Assembly (NCBI RefSeq): GCF_006151805.1
Contig: NZ_VDDA01000004.1
Coordinates: forward strand, 248,001-312,000
DNA: 64,000 nt
Reading direction: 5' to 3'
Origin: Methylobacterium terricola
GTDB taxonomy: Bacteria > Pseudomonadota > Alphaproteobacteria > Rhizobiales > Beijerinckiaceae
The position numbers and the translations under genes are program-made. Under the pieces are notes generated by a model. That model was not told where the DNA came from. It was given only the letters and a program-made list of their open reading frames with translations, and made no database searches. Shown piece after piece: positions 38,340 through 50,370 of the stretch (position 1 is the first letter of the stretch; the number at the start of each line of letters is the position of its first letter).

Positions 38340-38675
38340 TCACCCCGCCGCGATCAACCGGGAGACCTCGGCCTCCGCGAAGGCCTTCTCGTCCGACACC
38401 GCCGCGGCGAGTTCGCGGACCGCGTCGAGGTCGCCGGAGGTGCAGGCCGTCTCCAGGGCGGCGCAGAGCCGCGACAGCTGGGTGAAGCCGATCAGCCCCG
38501 ACGAGGCGATGACGCCGTGCGCCGCGGCACCGAGGGCCGCCCTCTCGCCGGTCACCGACCAGCCCTGCAACTGCGCCCGGAAGCGCCCGAGCAGGACCGG
38601 CAGCGCCTCGTCGCCAACGGCCTGGCGCAGATCGGCGTAGATCGCGGCGTCGAGGGAGGGGGGCGTCGTCGCCAT
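38340..38675 (-). CDS. Hpt (histidine phosphotransfer) domain protein
   Basis: A 111-residue four-helix Hpt-like protein, expected to shuttle phosphate between receivers. The phosphoacceptor His is in AAHGVIASSGLIGF. The usual AHxLKGSA Lys is absent, replaced by Ile. SRLCAALETA matches the following helix. The start is ATG 38675. It is convergent with the helicase by 4 bases and lies about 900 bases from a REC-kinase gene that could use it. Confidence 0.7.
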   Translation of the reverse strand: MATTPPSLDAAIYADLRQAVGDEALPVLLGRFRAQLQGWSVTGERAALGAAAHGVIASSGLIGFTQLSRLCAALETACTSGDLDAVRELAAAVSDEKAFAEAEVSRLIAAG

Positions 38676-38824
38676 GGCGTCCGGCTCCAAGGGCGCCGTC
38701 AGGCGCATCGGCACGAGCTCGTCGGCTCGCGGAGCACGACCGTACAGGAGATGGCGCGACGATGATGCTCGGCCAAGCGGCCGATCCCCCTTGATCGGTG
38801 CCGATCCCCCCAGACCGGCCCCCG

Positions 38825-39193
38825 TCAGGCCGAGCGCGCCACCGCCGTGCCGATCTCCGCCGACCGGGCCGCCTCCGCCTCGCGGGCATAGGTCCGCGCC
38901 CGCAAGGCGGCCTCGGAGGGAAGCTGCTCGACGACCGATCCGTCCGGGCCGACGACCTGGAACACGATCTGCTGGCTGTCGAGGTCGCGCCGGTAATGCG
39001 TTTGATCCGCCGCCGCGGCGGCGTTCTGCCGCGGGGCCGGCGTTTCCTTCGCCGTCGGGCTCAGGTCGAGGGTCACCGCCGGGTCGAGGGGGGGACCGCC
39101 GCTCGCCGGAGGCGGGCGGCCGGTCGTGGTGCGCATCGCCGGCTCGACCGCGGCCGGCGGAAGCGCCGCGGCAAGGCTGCTGGTCCCGATCAC
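38825..39193 (-). CDS. hypothetical protein, weakly FlaG-like
   Basis: A 122-residue protein. The N-terminal 65 residues are Pro/Ala-rich and disordered. The C-terminal region DLDSQQIVFQVVGPDGSVVEQLPSEAAL has the strand-turn pattern of FlaG/YvyC proteins (valine strand, then QIP-type motif). FlaG proteins affect flagellar filaments, and flaF lies 11 kb away. The assignment is tentative. Confidence 0.5.
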   Translation of the reverse strand: MIGTSSLAAALPPAAVEPAMRTTTGRPPPASGGPPLDPAVTLDLSPTAKETPAPRQNAAAAADQTHYRRDLDSQQIVFQVVGPDGSVVEQLPSEAALRARTYAREAEAARSAEIGTAVARSA

Positions 39194-39597
39194 TGCGACA
39201 TCCTTTCGGGCGATCTGTTCGTGCCTAGATAACCCCTCCGAGTCCTACCCGGATGTTAACGCCGCAGCGGCGGGTGAAGGTTGTCTTAAGGCGGGGTTTC
39301 CGCGGATTCAGCAATTGCGCGGGATTGCGGGGATGGCGCGGGCGGCCTTCGTCGAAGAGCGTGGTCGCCGTGGCCGGTGATGGGACATGGTACCCAACGA
39401 GCGCGGCCTTCCAGCCTTTCCCTTCCGCGGGGCGGGAGGGGGGAGCCACGCTCACGGATATGACGGACCCGTTCTGAGAGGCGCGGCCTGGATCAGCGTC
39501 GCGCCGCCCCTCTCCCGGCCCCGCCTCGCGCAGGGGCCGCCGCCACCCGCGGCGGGGGGGTGGACAGTCAGGCTGGATGGGGGGTCCGCGCAGCGAC
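39194..39597. other. intergenic region without recognised gene
   Basis: About 400 bases between the FlaG-like gene and the REC-kinase gene. A short AT-richer stretch (39225-39310) near the FlaG-like start is probably its promoter. The rest is GC-rich without clear repeats or conserved frames. Confidence 0.4.
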
Positions 39598-40635
39598 CTA
39601 CAGCGCGATGTCGAGGCTCGCTGCCGTGCCGCGCTCGGCCTGCGCGTAGTCGATCTGCGCCCGCAGGTTCGAGGCCATCGCCCGCACGATGCGCGAGCCG
39701 AGCCCGGTGCCGCGCGGGGTGCCGGCGCCCTGCCAGCCGACGCCGTCATCGGCCACGGTGAGGCGCAACGAGTCGCCGTCCCGCCGCGCGGTGATGCGGA
39801 TCTCGCCGGTGACGCCCTCCGGATAGGCGTATTTGTAGGCGTTGGTGACGAGCTCGGTGACGATCACCCCGAGCGAGACCGCCTTGTCGGTCGCCACCTC
39901 GATCGGGACGGCGTCGAGCAGGATGCGGTGGCGCTGGCCGGTGGCGTTCATCGCCCCGTCGAGGTCTTCCACCAGGGTCGCCAGATAGGCATCGACCGCC
40001 ACCACCCGCACGTCGTCGGAGGTGTAGAGGCGCCGGTGGATGCCGGCGATCGCGGTGATGCGGGTCTGGGTTTCCTCGAGGGCGGCGCGGGCGGAGGCGT
40101 CGGTGACCGTGTTGGCCTGCATCCGCACCAGGGCCGCCACCAGGGCGAGGCTGTTCGCCACCCGGTGGTTGACCTCGCGCAGGAGCAGCTCGGCCCGGTC
40201 GCGCGCCTCGCGCACCTCGGCCTCGGCCCGCTCCTTCTCGCGGCGGGTGCGGTCCTGGAGCACGGCGGTCGCCACCGCCTCGGCGAGCAGCTCGCGGAAG
40301 TGGCCCTGAAGGTCCTTCCAGACGTAGTCGACGGCGCCGGCCTTCAGCGCCGCCACGGCGACCCGGCTGTCCTCCGAGCCGGTGACGTAGATCACCGGCG
40401 GCGCATCCGGCAGCGCGCGGATGCGCGGCAGGATCTCGAGCCCGGTCTCGTTCGGCATGTGATGGTCGAGGGCGACGACGTCGAACCGCTCCGCGGCGAT
40501 CAGAGCGAGGCCGGCCTCCCCGTCCGCCGCGTGCGCGACCTCGCAGCCCCTGCCCGCGAGGGTGCGGCCGACCAGCCGCGCCAGCCCCGGATCGTCGTCG
40601 ATGTAGAGGACGCGGACCGGCTCGGTCACGGTCAC
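39598..40635 (-). CDS. receiver-histidine kinase hybrid (REC + HisKA_2/HWE type)
   Basis: A 345-residue cytoplasmic protein. The N-terminal receiver has VLYIDDD, the phosphoacceptor in VALDHHMP, and VTGSEDS/WKD in place of the usual PK. The kinase half has LLREVNHRVANSLALV (phosphorylated His) and an ATPase domain with VTELVTNAYKYA and DDGVGW. Such proteins pass signals onto stand-alone receivers in the general stress response or light sensing. It overlaps the upstream regulator gene by 4 bases. Confidence 0.88.
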   Translation of the reverse strand: MTVTEPVRVLYIDDDPGLARLVGRTLAGRGCEVAHAADGEAGLALIAAERFDVVALDHHMPNETGLEILPRIRALPDAPPVIYVTGSEDSRVAVAALKAGAVDYVWKDLQGHFRELLAEAVATAVLQDRTRREKERAEAEVREARDRAELLLREVNHRVANSLALVAALVRMQANTVTDASARAALEETQTRITAIAGIHRRLYTSDDVRVVAVDAYLATLVEDLDGAMNATGQRHRILLDAVPIEVATDKAVSLGVIVTELVTNAYKYAYPEGVTGEIRITARRDGDSLRLTVADDGVGWQGAGTPRGTGLGSRIVRAMASNLRAQIDYAQAERGTAASLDIAL

Positions 40636-41066
40636 GCGCTCTCCGGAACCTGCATCACCGAGAAGAACAGACCGAGCTGGCGGATCGCGTTGGCGAAGCC
40701 CTCGTAGTTCACCGGCTTGGTGATGTAGACGTTGCAGCCGAGGTCGTAGCAGCGCTGGATCTCGCGCTGGTCGTCGGTGGTGGTCAGGATGACCACGGGC
40801 GAGCGCCGCAGGTGCGGGTTCGACTTCACCTTCTGGAGGATATCGATGCCGGTCATGTCCGGCAGGTTGAGGTCGAGGAGGATCAGCAACGGCCGGCCGG
40901 CATTGATCTCGCCGCTGCCGTCCGGGCCGAACAGGGCTTCCAGCGCCGAGGTCCCGTCCCGGAACGATTCGATGACGTTGTTCACGCCGGCACGGCGGAT
41001 GTTCCGCTCGATCAGCCGGGCGTGGCCCTCGTCATCCTCGATCATCACGATGTGTACGGCCGGCAC
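40632..41066 (-). CDS. Rcp1-like single-domain response regulator
   Basis: A 144-residue CheY-like receiver of the Rcp1 type, usually partnered with phytochrome-like kinases. Acidic residues are in IEDDEGH, the phosphoacceptor in LLDLNLPDMTG, then VILTTTDD and YITKPVNYE. A loop insert GSGEINAGRP is typical of Rcp1. It overlaps the following REC-kinase gene by 4 bases and lies 200 bases downstream of the large sensor kinase, its likely donor. Confidence 0.88.
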   Translation of the reverse strand: MPAVHIVMIEDDEGHARLIERNIRRAGVNNVIESFRDGTSALEALFGPDGSGEINAGRPLLILLDLNLPDMTGIDILQKVKSNPHLRRSPVVILTTTDDQREIQRCYDLGCNVYITKPVNYEGFANAIRQLGLFFSVMQVPESA

Positions 41067-41268
41067 CTGACGACTCCCCTGGCGTAGCCCCGACCGCGCC
41101 GGGACGCCGCTGACCTCTCACGACACCGCGCCGACCGCGGTCGCCTCCCGCGGGGCATACCCCCGCAAACGCTCTCTAGACCACATCCGACCCGGTTTGG
41201 ACACGTGGCTGGCGTAGAAAACAACGCGGTCACCTTAACTGAGCGTTGCATCGCTCCAATGCTGCACC

Positions 41269-43992
41269 TCAGCCTTGGCGCAGCGGCAGCGTCACGGTGA
41301 AGGTCGTGCCGACGCCGAACTCGGAGTCGAGGTCGATTCGGCCGCCGAGCGCCCGCACCAGGGTGCGGACATGGGCGAGCCCGATGCCCTCGCCCGGCCG
41401 ATCCTGGACGCCGGAGCGGCGGAAGAGCTCGAACACCCGGCCGTGGTCGCGGGCATCGATGCCGCGGCCATTGTCGGTCACCCGGAACACCGCGAGCCCG
41501 TCCGAGACCGCCCCCGTGACGGTGATCCGCCCCGGCCGGTCCTTGGCCAGGTACTTGATCGCGTTGTCGATGAGGTTGCCGAAGATCTGCCCCACGGCGA
41601 CCCGGTCGGCGACGATGTCCGGGAGCGCGCCGATCTCGATCACCGCGCCGGCCGTTCCGGTCTGGTGGCGCTGCGCGTCGGCGAGGCTGCGGACCAGGTC
41701 GCTCATCGCCAGGGGCTCGTGCTGGAAGTTGCGCCGCCCCTCCCGCGACAGCTTGAGGATGGCGTTGATCAGCCCGTCCATCTTGGTGATCGCCGCCTTG
41801 ATGAAGCTCACCGATTCGGCGAGGTCGGCGTCGATCCGCTCGGCCTGCGGCCGGCCCGCCAGCGCCGTCCGGATGTCGTCCTGGCTCGCCTCGATCTCGC
41901 TGGTGAAGCCCATGATGTTGACGAGCGGCGCCCGGAGATCGTGGCTGACGATGTAGGCGTAGCGCTGGATCTCCTCGTTCGATTCGCGCAACGCCGTCTC
42001 GGCGGCGCGCTGCTCGGTGATGTCGGAATGCACGCCGACCCATTCGCGGATCGCGCCGTCGGCCTCCAGCACCGGCACCGCCTGGATCGCGAAGGTGCGG
42101 AACACCCCGTCGTGGCGGCGCACCCGGTGCTCGTGGGTGTAGCGCCGGCGCCCGGTCACCGCCTCGTTCCAGCTCTCGACGCTGGCGGCGCGGTCGTCCG
42201 GATGCACGGCGTCGGCCCAGCCGAACCCGCTATATTGCTCGGGGCTCTGCCCGGTGAGCGCGGCCCAGGCCGGCTGGTCGTTGGTCATCCGGCCGTCGGA
42301 GCCGTTGGTCCAGAGCACGCCGCGCACCGCCTGGACGGCGGCCTCGAACCGGTCCTGCGCGCGGCGCATCGAGCCGAACAGGCGGGCATTGTCCATCGCC
42401 ACCGCGGCCTGCCCGGCCAGGCCCTCGATCAGCGACGCCTCGCGGGTGCCGAACCGATGCGATTCGGGATGGCCGAACAGCAGCGCGCCGAGGGTCGTCC
42501 CCGTCCCCGAGACCACCGGCACCGCGAGGTAGCTGCGCACCGGCAGATGGCCCTTCGGCATGCCGCCGTGGCTGCCGTAGCGGGGATCCGCCGTCACGTC
42601 GTCGCTCAGCACCACCCCGCCGGCCGCGAAGGTCTGGCTGAACAGGTTCGTCACCCGCGGCAGGCCGAAGCGGGTGAAGGCCTCGCGCGGGCCGCCGGTG
42701 AGGCTCAGCAGCTGCCAGTGTTCCGGCCCGTCCGGGCCCTCCGGGATCCGCTCGAACAGGGCGCCGTAGGCCGCCCCGGTCAGGCGGGTCGCGGCCTCGA
42801 CCACCGCGTCGCCGAGGCGCTGGCGGTCGAGTTCGCTCGCCAAAGCCGTGCCGAGGCGGTTCAGCACCTCGAGCCGCTGGGTCTCGGAGCGGAGCGCCGC
42901 GGAGGCCCGCTCGCGCTCGGTGACCCGCTCGCGCTGGCGCTGGGCCGCGCTCGCGATCTCGGCGCTCACCGCCGCCACCTCCGCCGGCACGCCGGCGAGC
43001 GCCGGGGCCGGCCGGCCGAGGCCGAGCGCCACCGCCTGGTCGCGCAGGGCCTGGAGCGGCGCCGCGATGCCGCGGGCGAAGGCCAGCGCCAGCACGCCCG
43101 CGACGGCGGCGAGCATGATGCCGAGCCCGGCGAACCAGACCAGCGAGGCCCGGACCGGCGCCGTCAGCGCCTCCTCCGGCACCCCGACGGCGATGCGCCA
43201 GTCCGGCACGCCGGCCCGGGCATAAGCGACGAAGAACGGCGCTCCTTCCAGCGAGCGGCCGCGCCAGATCCCCTCCGGCCCTGCCGCCTGACGCAGTGCG
43301 TCGGGGGCATCGGTGCCGGTGAAGCGCTCCGGCGAGCGGGTGCGGGTCAGGACGCGGTTGTCGCGGTCGAGGGCGGTGATCACCCAGTCCTTCGGCACGC
43401 CGCCGCCCGCCAGCACGTCGCGGATGCGCGTGGTCGGCAGGGAGAAGGACAGGAGGTAGAGCACCGCGTCGCTGCCGCGGCGGTAGACCGGCACGGTCAC
43501 CCGGAACCGCCCGTCGATCACGCCCGAGACCGACGGCCGCCCGGCGAGCGCCGCCTGGTCCGCGGCATCGATGTGCTCCGGCATCGGGGTGCTGCCGAGA
43601 TCGATCAGCCGGCGCCCGTCGGGATCGCGCAGGGTCGCCGGCAGGCCGCTGCGGCGGGCGAGTTCCTCCACCTGCTCGCGGAACGACGTGACGGCGCCGC
43701 GCTGCAGCGCGTTCGACAGGCTCAGGGCCTCGAGGGTCGCGATCAGGCTCGCGACCTCGCGGTCGACCGCCGCCGCCTCCATCCGGGCGCGGCCGAGGGC
43801 GTCAGCCTCCAGGCGCTCGCGCGCCGCGCCGGCGAATTGCCACAGCATCACGCCGCCGAAGATCAGGATCGGCACCGCCAGGCCGAGGGCGAAGACGACG
43901 AGGCGGCGGACGATCGAGCCCGGACGGCGCCCTTCGGCAGCGGGAGGGGGCGGGGCAGGCCCCCGCGGGGCCGCGGGGGCCTGCATCAGCAT
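41269..43992 (-). CDS. membrane sensor histidine kinase (dCache-GAF-PAS)
   Basis: A 907-residue kinase. Helices near 28-50 and 280-305 bracket a periplasmic sensor domain. Then come a HAMP-like segment with coiled coil (about 305-370), a GAF domain (about 390-545), a PAS/PAC domain (about 555-680, ending WVGVHSDITEQRAAE), HisKA with YIVSHDLRAPLVNIMGF, and an ATPase domain (NLIDNAIKY, DNGRGI, GEGIGLAHV). No phytochrome Cys is seen. It starts 12 bases after the thiC stop, so read-through from thiC is possible. Probable output is the Rcp1-like regulator. Confidence 0.88.
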   Translation of the reverse strand: MLMQAPAAPRGPAPPPPAAEGRRPGSIVRRLVVFALGLAVPILIFGGVMLWQFAGAARERLEADALGRARMEAAAVDREVASLIATLEALSLSNALQRGAVTSFREQVEELARRSGLPATLRDPDGRRLIDLGSTPMPEHIDAADQAALAGRPSVSGVIDGRFRVTVPVYRRGSDAVLYLLSFSLPTTRIRDVLAGGGVPKDWVITALDRDNRVLTRTRSPERFTGTDAPDALRQAAGPEGIWRGRSLEGAPFFVAYARAGVPDWRIAVGVPEEALTAPVRASLVWFAGLGIMLAAVAGVLALAFARGIAAPLQALRDQAVALGLGRPAPALAGVPAEVAAVSAEIASAAQRQRERVTERERASAALRSETQRLEVLNRLGTALASELDRQRLGDAVVEAATRLTGAAYGALFERIPEGPDGPEHWQLLSLTGGPREAFTRFGLPRVTNLFSQTFAAGGVVLSDDVTADPRYGSHGGMPKGHLPVRSYLAVPVVSGTGTTLGALLFGHPESHRFGTREASLIEGLAGQAAVAMDNARLFGSMRRAQDRFEAAVQAVRGVLWTNGSDGRMTNDQPAWAALTGQSPEQYSGFGWADAVHPDDRAASVESWNEAVTGRRRYTHEHRVRRHDGVFRTFAIQAVPVLEADGAIREWVGVHSDITEQRAAETALRESNEEIQRYAYIVSHDLRAPLVNIMGFTSEIEASQDDIRTALAGRPQAERIDADLAESVSFIKAAITKMDGLINAILKLSREGRRNFQHEPLAMSDLVRSLADAQRHQTGTAGAVIEIGALPDIVADRVAVGQIFGNLIDNAIKYLAKDRPGRITVTGAVSDGLAVFRVTDNGRGIDARDHGRVFELFRRSGVQDRPGEGIGLAHVRTLVRALGGRIDLDSEFGVGTTFTVTLPLRQG

Positions 43993-44004
43993 TGGGACGG
44001 GTTC

Positions 44005-46567
<2,563 letters not shown>

Positions 46568-46616
46568 GGTCGCGCCGACGCTCCAGTCGTCCAGGGGAGG
46601 AGCATGGGACAGCGGA

Positions 46617-47204
46617 TCACCCGCCGGCCGAGCGCCCGGCCCACCACCCCGCCAGTCCCTGCACCGCCGCCGAGGCGACGGACAGCCCGGCCAGCGCCGG
46701 CATCGCGACAGCCTCGATCTCCCCGGCGGCGACCCCGAGGGCCCGGCTGCCGAGGAGCCAGGCCAGGAAGGCGATCTGGCAAGCGGTGTTGAGCTTGCCG
46801 ATGGCGAGCGGCGGGGTTTCGAGCGGCCGGCCGGCGAGCCGGGCGAGGCCGGCGGCCAGAACCATCAGGGTATCGCGGGCGATCAGCACGGCGGGGAACC
46901 AGGCCGGCAGGATCCCGGCCAGCGTCAGGCCGACCAGCACGGAGAGCATCAGCGCCTTGTCGGCGAGGGGATCCAGGACCGCGCCGAGGCGGCTCGTCAG
47001 GCCGTACCGTCGGGCGACGACGCCGTCGATGCCGTCGGAGATCCCCGCAAGGGCGAAGAGCAGGAAGGCGGTCCTCCACTCCTCCAGGGCGATCGCCCGG
47101 ACGACGAACGGCACCAGGGCGAGGCGCGCGGTGGTGATCAGGTTCGGCAAGGATCTCGGCAAGGATCTCGGCGGGGTGTTCGGCGGGGTGTTCGGCGGCG
47201 TCAT
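46617..47204 (-). CDS. CDP-alcohol phosphatidyltransferase family protein
   Basis: A 195-residue membrane enzyme. The catalytic motif D-G-x2-D-G-x2-A-R-x8-G-x3-D-x3-D is complete in [14 protein letters not shown]...[10 protein letters not shown] (about 58-82). Members such as PgsA make phosphatidylglycerol-type lipids from CDP-diacylglycerol. The N-terminal 20 residues carry two repeats, TPPN and RSLP, from 12-base DNA duplications. It is divergent from purM. Confidence 0.85.
   Translation of the reverse strand: MTPPNTPPNTPPRSLPRSLPNLITTARLALVPFVVRAIALEEWRTAFLLFALAGISDGIDGVVARRYGLTSRLGAVLDPLADKALMLSVLVGLTLAGILPAWFPAVLIARDTLMVLAAGLARLAGRPLETPPLAIGKLNTACQIAFLAWLLGSRALGVAAGEIEAVAMPALAGLSVASAAVQGLAGWWAGRSAGG
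47146..47193. repeat. four 12-base in-frame tandem units in the phosphatidyltransferase N-terminus
   Basis: Two copies of GGCAAGGATCTC are followed by two copies of GGCGGGGTGTTC. Each keeps frame and encodes a repeat near the N-terminus of the minus-strand gene. Signs of recent slippage. Confidence 0.9.
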
Positions 47205-47294
47205 GGCACCTCCGGCTGCCCCGACTCGCGGTCGCGGGCAAGAGCGGCTAAGAGCGGTCGCAGAGAGTCGAGGATCGAGGCGAAGGGTCGAGGG

Positions 47295-48371
47295 ATGACG
47301 ACGGGCGAGCGCCAGAACGGGATGACCTACGCGGAGGCGGGCGTCGACATCGATGCCGGCAACGCCATGGTCGAGGCGATCAAGCCCCTGGTGCGGGCGA
47401 CCCGCCGGCCGGGGGCCGATGCGGAGATCGGCGGCTTCGGCGGCCTGTTCGACCTGAAGGCGGCGGGCTTCACGGACCCGATCCTGGTCGCGGCCAATGA
47501 CGGCGTCGGCACCAAGGTCAAGATCGCGATCGAGACCGGGCGCCACGCCACGATCGGCATCGACCTCGTGGCGATGTGCGTCAACGACATCATCGTGCAG
47601 GGCGCAGAACCCCTGTTCTTCCTCGACTACTACGCCACCGGCAAGCTGGTGCCGGGGGTCGGCGCCGACATCGTCAGGGGCATCGCCGAGGGCTGCCGCC
47701 AGGCCGGCTGCGCGCTGATCGGCGGCGAGACCGCCGAGATGCCGGGCCTCTACGACGGGTCCGACTACGACCTCGCCGGCTTCTCCGTCGGCGCGGCGGA
47801 GCGCGGCGCGCTCCTGCCGGTGGCCGGTATCGCGCCCGGCGACGTGGTTCTCGGCCTCCCCTCCTCCGGCGTGCATTCGAACGGGTTCTCGCTGGTGCGC
47901 CGGATCGTGGCGGCGTCCGGCCTCGGCTACGACGCACCGGCGCCGTTCGCGGAAGGCCTCAGCCTCGGCGAGGCGCTGCTGGCGCCGACCCGGATCTACG
48001 TCAAGCCGCTGCTGGCGGCCCTGAAGCAGACCGGCCATGGCGCCATCAAGGCGCTCGCCCACATCACCGGCGGCGGCTTCCCCGACAACCTGCCCCGGGT
48101 GCTGCCGGATGGCGTCGGCATCGCGCTCGATCTCGACGCGATCGCCGTGCCCCCGGTCTTCGGCTGGCTCGCCCGCCAGGGCAACGTCGCCGAGGCCGAG
48201 ATGCTGCGCACCTTCAACTGCGGCATCGGCATGGTGGCGGTGGTCGATCCCGCCCGGGCCGAGGCGGTGAGCGCGGCCCTCCAGGCCGCCGGCGAGGCGC
48301 CGGTCCGCCTCGGGCAGATCACCGCGCGCGGGGAGAGCCCGGTGACCTATACCGGGCGTCTCGCCCTATGA
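47295..48371 (+). CDS. purM: phosphoribosylformylglycinamidine cyclo-ligase
   Basis: AIR synthetase, 358 residues, the fifth step of purine biosynthesis. Family motifs are [12 protein letters not shown] at the start, [26 protein letters not shown] and [15 protein letters not shown]. Product AIR is also the precursor used by ThiC. The stop overlaps the purN start as ATGA, so the genes are translationally coupled. Confidence 0.96.
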   Translation: MTTGERQNGMTYAEAGVDIDAGNAMVEAIKPLVRATRRPGADAEIGGFGGLFDLKAAGFTDPILVAANDGVGTKVKIAIETGRHATIGIDLVAMCVNDIIVQGAEPLFFLDYYATGKLVPGVGADIVRGIAEGCRQAGCALIGGETAEMPGLYDGSDYDLAGFSVGAAERGALLPVAGIAPGDVVLGLPSSGVHSNGFSLVRRIVAASGLGYDAPAPFAEGLSLGEALLAPTRIYVKPLLAALKQTGHGAIKALAHITGGGFPDNLPRVLPDGVGIALDLDAIAVPPVFGWLARQGNVAEAEMLRTFNCGIGMVAVVDPARAEAVSAALQAAGEAPVRLGQITARGESPVTYTGRLAL

Positions 48372-49027
48372 GCGCGCGCGCCAAGGTCGCGATCCTGATC
48401 TCCGGCCGCGGCTCCAACATGGTGTCGCTGCTGGAGGCCGCGCAGGCGCCGGACTACCCGGCCGAGATCGTGCTCGTCGCCTCGAACCGGCCGGACGCGC
48501 CCGGCCTCGCCCGCGCCGCGGCGGCCGGGCTCGCCACCGAGGCGGTCGACCACCGCGCCTTTTCCGATCGGGCCGCCTTCGAGCGGGCGCTGGATGCCGC
48601 CTTGCGTCGGCATGGCGTCGAGTTCCTGGTGCTGGCCGGCTTCATGCGGGTGCTGACGCCCTGGTTCGTCGAGGCCTGGGCCGGGCGGATGCTCAACATC
48701 CACCCGTCCCTGCTGCCGCTGTTCCGCGGCACCCACACCCATGCCCAGGCGCTGGCGGCGGGGGTGCGCGTCCATGGCTGCACGGTGCATTTCGTCGTGC
48801 CGGAGCTCGATGCCGGCCCGATCGTCGCCCAGGCCGCGGTGCCGGTGCTGCCGGAGGACGACGAGGAGCGTTTGAGCGCCCGGGTGCTGGTGCAGGAGCA
48901 CCGGCTCTACCCGGCGGCGCTCGCCCTGGTGGCGAGCGGGCGGGCCCGCCTCGACGGCGGCCGGGTTGTGTTCGCGGCGGGAAGCGGCGCCGCCGAGGGG
49001 GCGCTGGTAGCGCCGGCCCTGGCCTGA
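48368..49027 (+). CDS. purN: phosphoribosylglycinamide formyltransferase
   Basis: GAR transformylase, 219 residues, using 10-formyl-THF. Signatures are [16 protein letters not shown], the catalytic Asn/His in [16 protein letters not shown], and the Asp in [14 protein letters not shown]. It forms a purMN operon with the upstream gene, as in most alphaproteobacteria. Confidence 0.96.
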   Translation: MSARAKVAILISGRGSNMVSLLEAAQAPDYPAEIVLVASNRPDAPGLARAAAAGLATEAVDHRAFSDRAAFERALDAALRRHGVEFLVLAGFMRVLTPWFVEAWAGRMLNIHPSLLPLFRGTHTHAQALAAGVRVHGCTVHFVVPELDAGPIVAQAAVPVLPEDDEERLSARVLVQEHRLYPAALALVASGRARLDGGRVVFAAGSGAAEGALVAPALA

Positions 49028-49405
49028 CGGGACGGCCGGTCCTCCGGACGGGCGCGGCGCTCCCGTCCGCCCCAGTCTCGGAACAAGATGGCGCTGCCCT
49101 TCCCTGTTCAGACCCATCGGGGAGGTGCGGAGCCTCGCACTCTCCCCGTGCATCACGATGCCGATGCTGCGCCGCGACGCAGATGTCGCCTGCTGTTCTG
49201 CTGACCCTGACCAGACGCTGATCAATCCGCACCGGATGCCGCGCGCGGCGAATCGATGCGTTGGCGCGACGATATTCGCGCGGGTGACGGCGGCAGTGGT
49301 CCGTCAACCATCCGGCAGCTGCAGGCAAAAATTGTCCTTCACAGAAAATACAACCTCAAATAGAAATTTGAGCCGGACGCAACGCGGCGGGCTGGGAGGT
49401 GCCGG
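49028..49405. other. intergenic region with AT-rich palindrome
   Basis: About 380 bases between purN and a small membrane-protein gene. No gene is seen. The right end (49330-49376) is strikingly AT-rich for this genome and contains a 7-4-7 inverted repeat at 49355-49372 (CTCAAAT, AGAA, ATTTGAG), placed like an operator or short hairpin. Confidence 0.5.
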
Positions 49406-49642
49406 GTGTTCTTCATCGTTGCGGCGACGATCAGCGGCGGCCTGACGGCCTGGGCCTGGACGCTGCAATACGGGTCCGGCTGGGCCCTCGCGTTCGGGCT
49501 CCTGGTGGCCACCGCCTGCGGCCTGCAGGCGGCCCTGGCTCTGGGGGCGATCGAGCGGCGGGACGAGCGCGAGCGCATCACCGCGGCCCGGGAGGCCGGG
49601 CTGGCGGCACATCCGTCCCAGGCCCCGCCGAAGCCGCGCTGA
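49406..49642 (+). CDS. small membrane protein
   Basis: A 78-residue protein starting at GTG 49406 after GGGAGGTGCCGG. Two hydrophobic helices (FFIVAATISGGLTAWAW and LAFGLLVATACGLQAALAL) precede a charged cytoplasmic tail. No family is recognised. Upstream is an AT-rich segment with a palindrome. Confidence 0.6.
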   Translation: MFFIVAATISGGLTAWAWTLQYGSGWALAFGLLVATACGLQAALALGAIERRDERERITAAREAGLAAHPSQAPPKPR

Positions 49643-49786
49643 GACCACGACGGCACGGTGCCGCAGCCCTGCCGGGACCGCCCCGAATCCGAGGCGCCGG
49701 GATTGCGGCTCAGCCCGCGATCTGGCACCGCCATCCGCGTCATTCCGACAGCCCGGACCGTCCGGTCCGCACGGGTCCCTTCCCCT

Positions 49787-50164
49787 ATGTCCCGAGCCTC
49801 CCGCCTTCTCGGCTGGCTGATCCTGGCCGCCATCACGGTGGCGACCGTCGCGCCGATCGGGTACCGCCCGGTCAGCACCATGCCGGTCTCGATCGAGCGG
49901 TTCTCCGCCTTCGCGGCGCTCGCCTTCCTGCTGAGCCTCGGCTATCCGCGCCGCCGCTGGCAGATCCTGGCGCTCACGATCGCGGCGGCCGGCCTCCTGG
50001 AGGCGATGCAGCTGCTCGAGCCGACCCGGCACGGCCGCCTCGCGGATTTCCTGGTCAAGGTGGTCGGCTGCGGGTTCGGCGCGGCGGTCGCCCTGGTGGC
50101 CGGCCTGCTCTGGCCCCGCCTCGCCGGCACCCGCGGCGAGGCGGAAGCGTCCCGGGTCAGTTGA
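49787..50164 (+). CDS. VanZ-like membrane protein
   Basis: A 125-residue membrane protein of the VanZ-like family. It has about four helices. The motif LLEAMQLLEPTRHGRLADFLVKVVGCGFG matches the conserved acidic/aromatic signature (Q/L-PxR-DxxDxxxNxxG) of that fold. Family function is unclear; VanZ gives weak teicoplanin resistance in enterococci. The start MSRASRLLG follows no strong ribosome site. It overlaps the next minus-strand gene by 8 bases at the 3' end. Confidence 0.65.
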   Translation: MSRASRLLGWLILAAITVATVAPIGYRPVSTMPVSIERFSAFAALAFLLSLGYPRRRWQILALTIAAAGLLEAMQLLEPTRHGRLADFLVKVVGCGFGAAVALVAGLLWPRLAGTRGEAEASRVS

Positions 50165-50312
50165 TGCTGTAGGCCCGCTCGATCACGACGCCGCAACTCT
50201 CGGCGAGGCTGAAGGCCATCTCGCGGGTCAGGCCGAAGATCAGCGGCGTCTCGCCGCGATAGAGCGTGTAGCGGCCGTCGGGCCGCACCGTGATGCGCAC
50301 CGTCTCCTGCAT
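50157..50312 (-). CDS. 51-residue conserved-looking hypothetical protein
   Basis: A gene of 52 codons. The product starts MQETVRITVRPDGRYTLYRG and ends ERAYSIN, with a strand-rich first half, one Cys and one helix. GAGGAGG lies upstream of the ATG. Composition is plainly protein-like. No family is recognised. It is convergent with the VanZ-like gene. Confidence 0.6.
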   Translation of the reverse strand: MQETVRITVRPDGRYTLYRGETPLIFGLTREMAFSLAESCGVVIERAYSIN

Positions 50313-50370
50313 GGATGCCTCCTCCGGCGGCCGGCCCGTTCTCGTGCGGGACGGCTCGCGGCCGGGGAGC

